From contig JACKOD010000002.1 in NCBI GenBank assembly GCA_024234505.1, positions 682,001 to 746,000 of the forward strand: DNA of 64,000 nucleotides, given 5' to 3'. A model generated the notes under the pieces. It was not told where the DNA came from and made no database searches. It was given only the letters and a program-made list of their open reading frames with translations. Shown here piece after piece: positions 61,365 through 64,000 of this stretch. The DNA is from Hahellaceae bacterium. Lineage in GTDB: Bacteria > Pseudomonadota > Gammaproteobacteria > Pseudomonadales > Oleiphilaceae. The position numbers and the translations under genes were made by a program. The stretch's first letter is position 1, and every line of letters begins with the position of its first letter.

Positions 61365-61434
61365 CCAGGATGCCCCGCCTACAGGGTTACTGACGTGGTT
61401 TCGACGGTAGGCGGCCCGTCCCCGGGGCGCTTGG
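61365..61434. repeat. Intergenic repeat copy 2 (inverted relative to copy at 30.7 kb)
   Basis: The 25 bp at 61410-61434 are the exact reverse complement of 30724-30748. The part around 61365-61385 also matches the other copy with a few mismatches. It fills most of the 120-bp gap between topB and the cysteine-cluster gene. Confidence 0.75.
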
Positions 61435-61464
61435 GGTATAATCTCCTGATCGACAAACCAATAG

Positions 61465-61932
61465 ATGAGTCACACCATGTGGTGGAATAAACCTTTAAAC
61501 GAATTGTCCCCCTCTGAATGGGAATCCTTGTGCGATGGTTGTGGCAAATGCTGCCTGCACAAAATTGAAGACGAAGACACCGGGGAAATCTGGATTACTG
61601 CGGTAGCGTGTCAACATCTGGATTTGCAGCAAGTGCGTTGTGGTTGTTATGCCAATCGTGCCGAGATTCAGCCGGCGTGTATGATTATTTCGCCAGACGC
61701 CTTTCCCGAAATAGCCCCCGCTTTGCCGGATACCTGTGCTTATCGCTTACGCTGGCAGAACCAGCCGTTACCAGCGTGGCATCCGCTGTTGCATGACGGT
61801 GACCGGACGCAGATGGAACTCTGCGGGCATTCCGTCAAAGATCGGGTCATCAGCGAGATGGAAATGGAAGATCCTGATGATGAGGATGAATGGCAGGCGC
61901 TGATTATTCCGGAGTGGTCGAACGGCGATTAA
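61465..61932 (+). CDS. YcgN-like cysteine-cluster protein (UPF0260)
   Basis: The 155-residue product has the cysteine pattern of the YcgN/YkgJ zinc- or iron-binding group: LCDGCGKCCLHKI (four cysteines), then ACQHLDL, CGCYANR, PACMIISPDAF, DTCAYRL and LCGHSV. WWNKPLNELSPSEWESLCDGC is the characteristic start. The biochemical role is unknown. It has an acidic C-terminal part (EMEDPDDEDE). It may begin four codons later at MWWNK. Confidence 0.9.
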   Translation: MSHTMWWNKPLNELSPSEWESLCDGCGKCCLHKIEDEDTGEIWITAVACQHLDLQQVRCGCYANRAEIQPACMIISPDAFPEIAPALPDTCAYRLRWQNQPLPAWHPLLHDGDRTQMELCGHSVKDRVISEMEMEDPDDEDEWQALIIPEWSNGD

Positions 61933-61976
61933 CCGTTCGACAGAACTGTTAGAACAGGATCATGGAGGATCTTTAT

Positions 61977-62309
61977 ATGACACAACTGGCGTTTGCCCGC
62001 GCGTTGCGCAAATCGCAGACGGAGGCGGAATTGCGGCTGTGGTATTACCTCAGAGGTGGTCGGTTTATGGGCTTGAAGTTTAAGCGGCAGAAGCCCATCG
62101 GCCCCTTTATTGCGGACTTTGTGTGTCTGGAGCTGAAATTAGTGGTTGAGGCTGATGGTGGTCAGCACGGCGATGCTCGCGATACTGCAAGAGATCGGTG
62201 GTTTGAAACTCAGGGCTATCGAGTCGTCAGGTTTTGGAATCATGAAGTGCTTGGGCAGACGCGAGCTGTGCTGGATCGGATTGCTGAGGTGGTAGCTGAA
62301 CTGCGGTGA
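61977..62309 (+). CDS. DUF559 endonuclease-like protein
   Basis: The start is ATG 61977 (MTQLAFARALRKSQTEAE), with GGAGG eight bases upstream; the ATG at 61962 overlaps that site. The 110-residue protein has the DUF559 core related to Vsr-type endonucleases: TEAELRLWYYLRGG, KFKRQKPIGPFIADFVC (catalytic Asp), LVVEADGGQH (Glu and His) and VVRFWNHEVL. Nuclease activity is predicted from the fold; no partner methylase is near. It is directly followed by a cluster of GC-rich palindromic repeats. Confidence 0.88.
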   Translation: MTQLAFARALRKSQTEAELRLWYYLRGGRFMGLKFKRQKPIGPFIADFVCLELKLVVEADGGQHGDARDTARDRWFETQGYRVVRFWNHEVLGQTRAVLDRIAEVVAELR

Positions 62310-62346
62310 GTTTGGTGATAGTCGTAAGCTTGGTGGCTTGACCGTT

Positions 62347-62641
62347 GCCCCCTCTCCCTAGCCCTCTCCCCGAGGGGAGAGGGGATGGATAGTGTCGAGG
62401 TTGCCAGTTTTAGTGGCTACTGCAGGTATGTTGACCAGTAAGGTCGTGTTATGTTTTTCGAAAAATGGCATGGTGTAGCCGAATCCCGAAGCAGTTCCCT
62501 CTCCCCTCGGGGAGAGGGGAGCAAGATAAGTCAGCGGATACTTGCTAACAATTCCCTCTCCCCTCGGGGAGAGGGCTAGGGAGAGGGGGAATTGTAACCA
62601 CTGAAGTCGCCAAATATCCTCTCTCCACGGGGAAAGGGGGG
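62347..62641. repeat. Cluster of four REP-like palindromes after the DUF559 gene
   Basis: Four GC-rich hairpin units lie at 62347-62385, 62496-62520, 62552-62591 and 62617-62641. The shared core is CCCTCTCCCC paired with GGGGAGAGGG around a GA or TC centre. Units 1 and 3 carry an extra (C)CCTAGCCCTCTCCC-type arm, in opposite orientations. The 338-bp gap between the DUF559 gene and the efflux pump gene otherwise holds no gene. They resemble widespread intergenic palindromes and may also act as transcription terminators for both flanking genes. Confidence 0.85.
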
Positions 62642-62647
62642 CAACCG

Positions 62648-64000
62648 CTAAGCAACTGAAGCCACCTCACCCACTTCACCTTCTTCCGCATCCGGCGCAT
62701 GTTCCGCGCCCAGATACATATACATCGCCGGCACCACAAACAGCGTAAATAGTGTGCCGATGGATAGTCCGGATGCCACCACCAAGCCGATGTCGAAGCG
62801 GCTGGCCGCGCCAGCGCCCTGAGCGATAATCAGCGGAATCACCCCGACCACCATCGCAGCGGTAGTCATCAAAATCGCACGTAAGCGAATACCCGCGGCT
62901 TTTTCCACCGCAGCACGTTTGCCCAGCCCTTCACTACGCTGAAGCTGATTGGCGAATTCGACGATCAGTATGCCGTGTTTACTGATCAGACCGATCAGGG
63001 TGACGAGTCCAACCTGGGTGTAGATATTGATTGAGGTGAGGCCAAAGGCGATCGGCAACAGCGCGCCCATCAGCGATAAGGGCACACTCACCAGAATGAT
63101 CAGCGGATCGCGGAAGCTTTCAAACTGCGCGGCCAGTACCAGATAGATCAGAATCAGGGCGAAGAAGAAGGTAAATATCAGCGCACTGCCTTCCTGCATA
63201 AACTGGCGAGACTGGCCTGCATAGTCGATACCAACGCCCTTGGGCAGCATTTCCTGGGCGGTCTGATTCAGGAACGCCAGTGCATCTCCCATGCTGACGC
63301 CGGGCATCATGACGCCTTCGATGATCATGGAGTTGAGCTGTTGGAATTGGCCCCGTTTGGTGGGTTCTACGTCTTGTGTCACCTTGGCTACGGTTGAGAG
63401 TGGCACAAGTTCGCCACTACCGGCGCGAACGTGATACTGCGCCAGTTGCTCTTTGGCCAGGCGGTAGTCCTGTGCGACTTGCGGGATAATGTCATAGCTG
63501 CGACCGTCCACGTTAAAGCGGTTGACGGTGCCGCCACTGAGCATGGTCGCCAGCGCCGCGCCGATTTCCTGCATGCTGATGCCGAGTTCCGCCGCTTTGG
63601 CTTTGTCGACCTGTATATCAGCCACGCTGCGCTCGTATTTCAGGTCACCATCCAGAAACATAAAGCGGCCGCTGGCCATGGCTTTACCGATCAGCTCCTG
63701 ACCGAGGGCATGCAGCACTTCGTGATCCTGTGCGCTGGTAATGACAAAGCCGATCGGCATGCCTTGCGCACCCGGTAAGGTAGGCAAGTTGAAGGACACC
63801 GAGCGCAAGCCTGCGACCTGACCCAATTTGCCCTGCATGACGGGAACCAGCGCCATCTGGCTTTGCGAACGCTCACTCCAGGGGGTGAGCAGCATGCCTG
63901 AGAACAGCGAGTTCACGCCTTCGCGACCGGACACCAGAAACGAGTCGCTTTTTTCTTCAAAGCTATCGATCTGATTCAGCAGCTCGGGAATGTAGGTCTG
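62648..64000 (-). CDS. RND efflux pump inner-membrane transporter, C-terminal part (runs off window)
   Basis: The minus-strand frame is open from the window edge to the stop at 62648, giving about 450 residues of an AcrB/MexB-type (HAE-1) transporter. Visible are the second porter region (VDKAKAAELGISMQEIGAALATMLSGG, FNVDGRSYDIIPQV) and the last membrane helices: IYLVLAAQFESFRDPLIILVSVPLSLMGA, NIYTQVGLVTLIGLISKHGILIVEFANQ and RLRAILMTTAAMVVGVIPL. It pumps substrates from the inner membrane or periplasm to an outer-membrane channel by proton antiport. Adaptor and channel genes would lie outside the window. Confidence 0.93.
   Translation of the reverse strand, partial: QTYIPELLNQIDSFEEKSDSFLVSGREGVNSLFSGMLLTPWSERSQSQMALVPVMQGKLGQVAGLRSVSFNLPTLPGAQGMPIGFVITSAQDHEVLHALGQELIGKAMASGRFMFLDGDLKYERSVADIQVDKAKAAELGISMQEIGAALATMLSGGTVNRFNVDGRSYDIIPQVAQDYRLAKEQLAQYHVRAGSGELVPLSTVAKVTQDVEPTKRGQFQQLNSMIIEGVMMPGVSMGDALAFLNQTAQEMLPKGVGIDYAGQSRQFMQEGSALIFTFFFALILIYLVLAAQFESFRDPLIILVSVPLSLMGALLPIAFGLTSINIYTQVGLVTLIGLISKHGILIVEFANQLQRSEGLGKRAAVEKAAGIRLRAILMTTAAMVVGVIPLIIAQGAGAASRFDIGLVVASGLSIGTLFTLFVVPAMYMYLGAEHAPDAEEGEVGEVASVA

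Overview
The window looks like the chromosome of a gammaproteobacterium, probably a free-living or marine member close to the Pseudomonadales/Oceanospirillales/Cellvibrionales. The gene order rpe-gph-trpE and the block murU-amgK / lptD-surA-pdxA-rsmA-apaH match Pseudomonas-like gammaproteobacteria. The TonB operon with a DUF3450 protein and a TtpC-like fused ExbB is typical of marine gammaproteobacteria. No rRNA, tRNA, CRISPR array, phage or intact insertion sequence was seen.

Layout. 1-16.3 kb is mostly core: trpE (5' part), gph and rpe on the minus strand; a secreted DUF3530 protein; a PepSY/cytochrome b561 pair; the cell-wall recycling pair murU-amgK, divergent from lptD-surA-pdxA-rsmA-apaH; a DUF423 membrane protein; thiS-thiG; slmA; and a periplasmic family-3 solute-binding protein. 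16.4-21.5 kb is one very large gene joining a Ser/Thr kinase, a STAND-type ATPase, a GAF domain and a diguanylate cyclase. 21.5-28 kb holds an inositol-monophosphatase-family gene divergent from a six-gene TonB energisation operon (DUF3450, TtpC-like ExbB, ExbB, ExbD, TonB, TPR protein). The shared upstream region carries three perfect-length 21-bp tandem repeats. 28-33 kb holds a TRAP solute receptor (DctP), a serine hydrolase and a TonB-dependent receptor.

33.3-55.1 kb is the most unusual part: four tandem paralogues, each about 1,780 codons, with the architecture Ser/Thr kinase - AAA/STAND ATPase - helical repeats - GAF - histidine kinase and no receiver domain. Each has its own TATACT promoter-like element and a probable TTG start. 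The second copy is a predicted pseudokinase (catalytic HKD changed to HKN, DFG changed to NFG) and is also cut by one in-frame amber codon just before the end of its GAF domain. Between copies three and four lies a remnant of an MNT-type nucleotidyltransferase gene.

55.2-59.2 kb is a compact minus-strand operon: a stand-alone Rcp1-like receiver, a receiver-GGDEF-EAL protein, and the TRAP membrane subunits DctQ and DctM. It offers receivers for the orphan histidine kinases and a possible c-di-GMP output, and it holds the membrane partners missing beside the distant dctP. 59.3-64 kb has topB, a YcgN-like cysteine-cluster protein, a DUF559 endonuclease-like gene followed by four GC-rich palindromic repeats, and the 3' part of an RND efflux pump gene that runs off the window.

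All functions are read from sequence motifs and remembered family features. No database search was possible.
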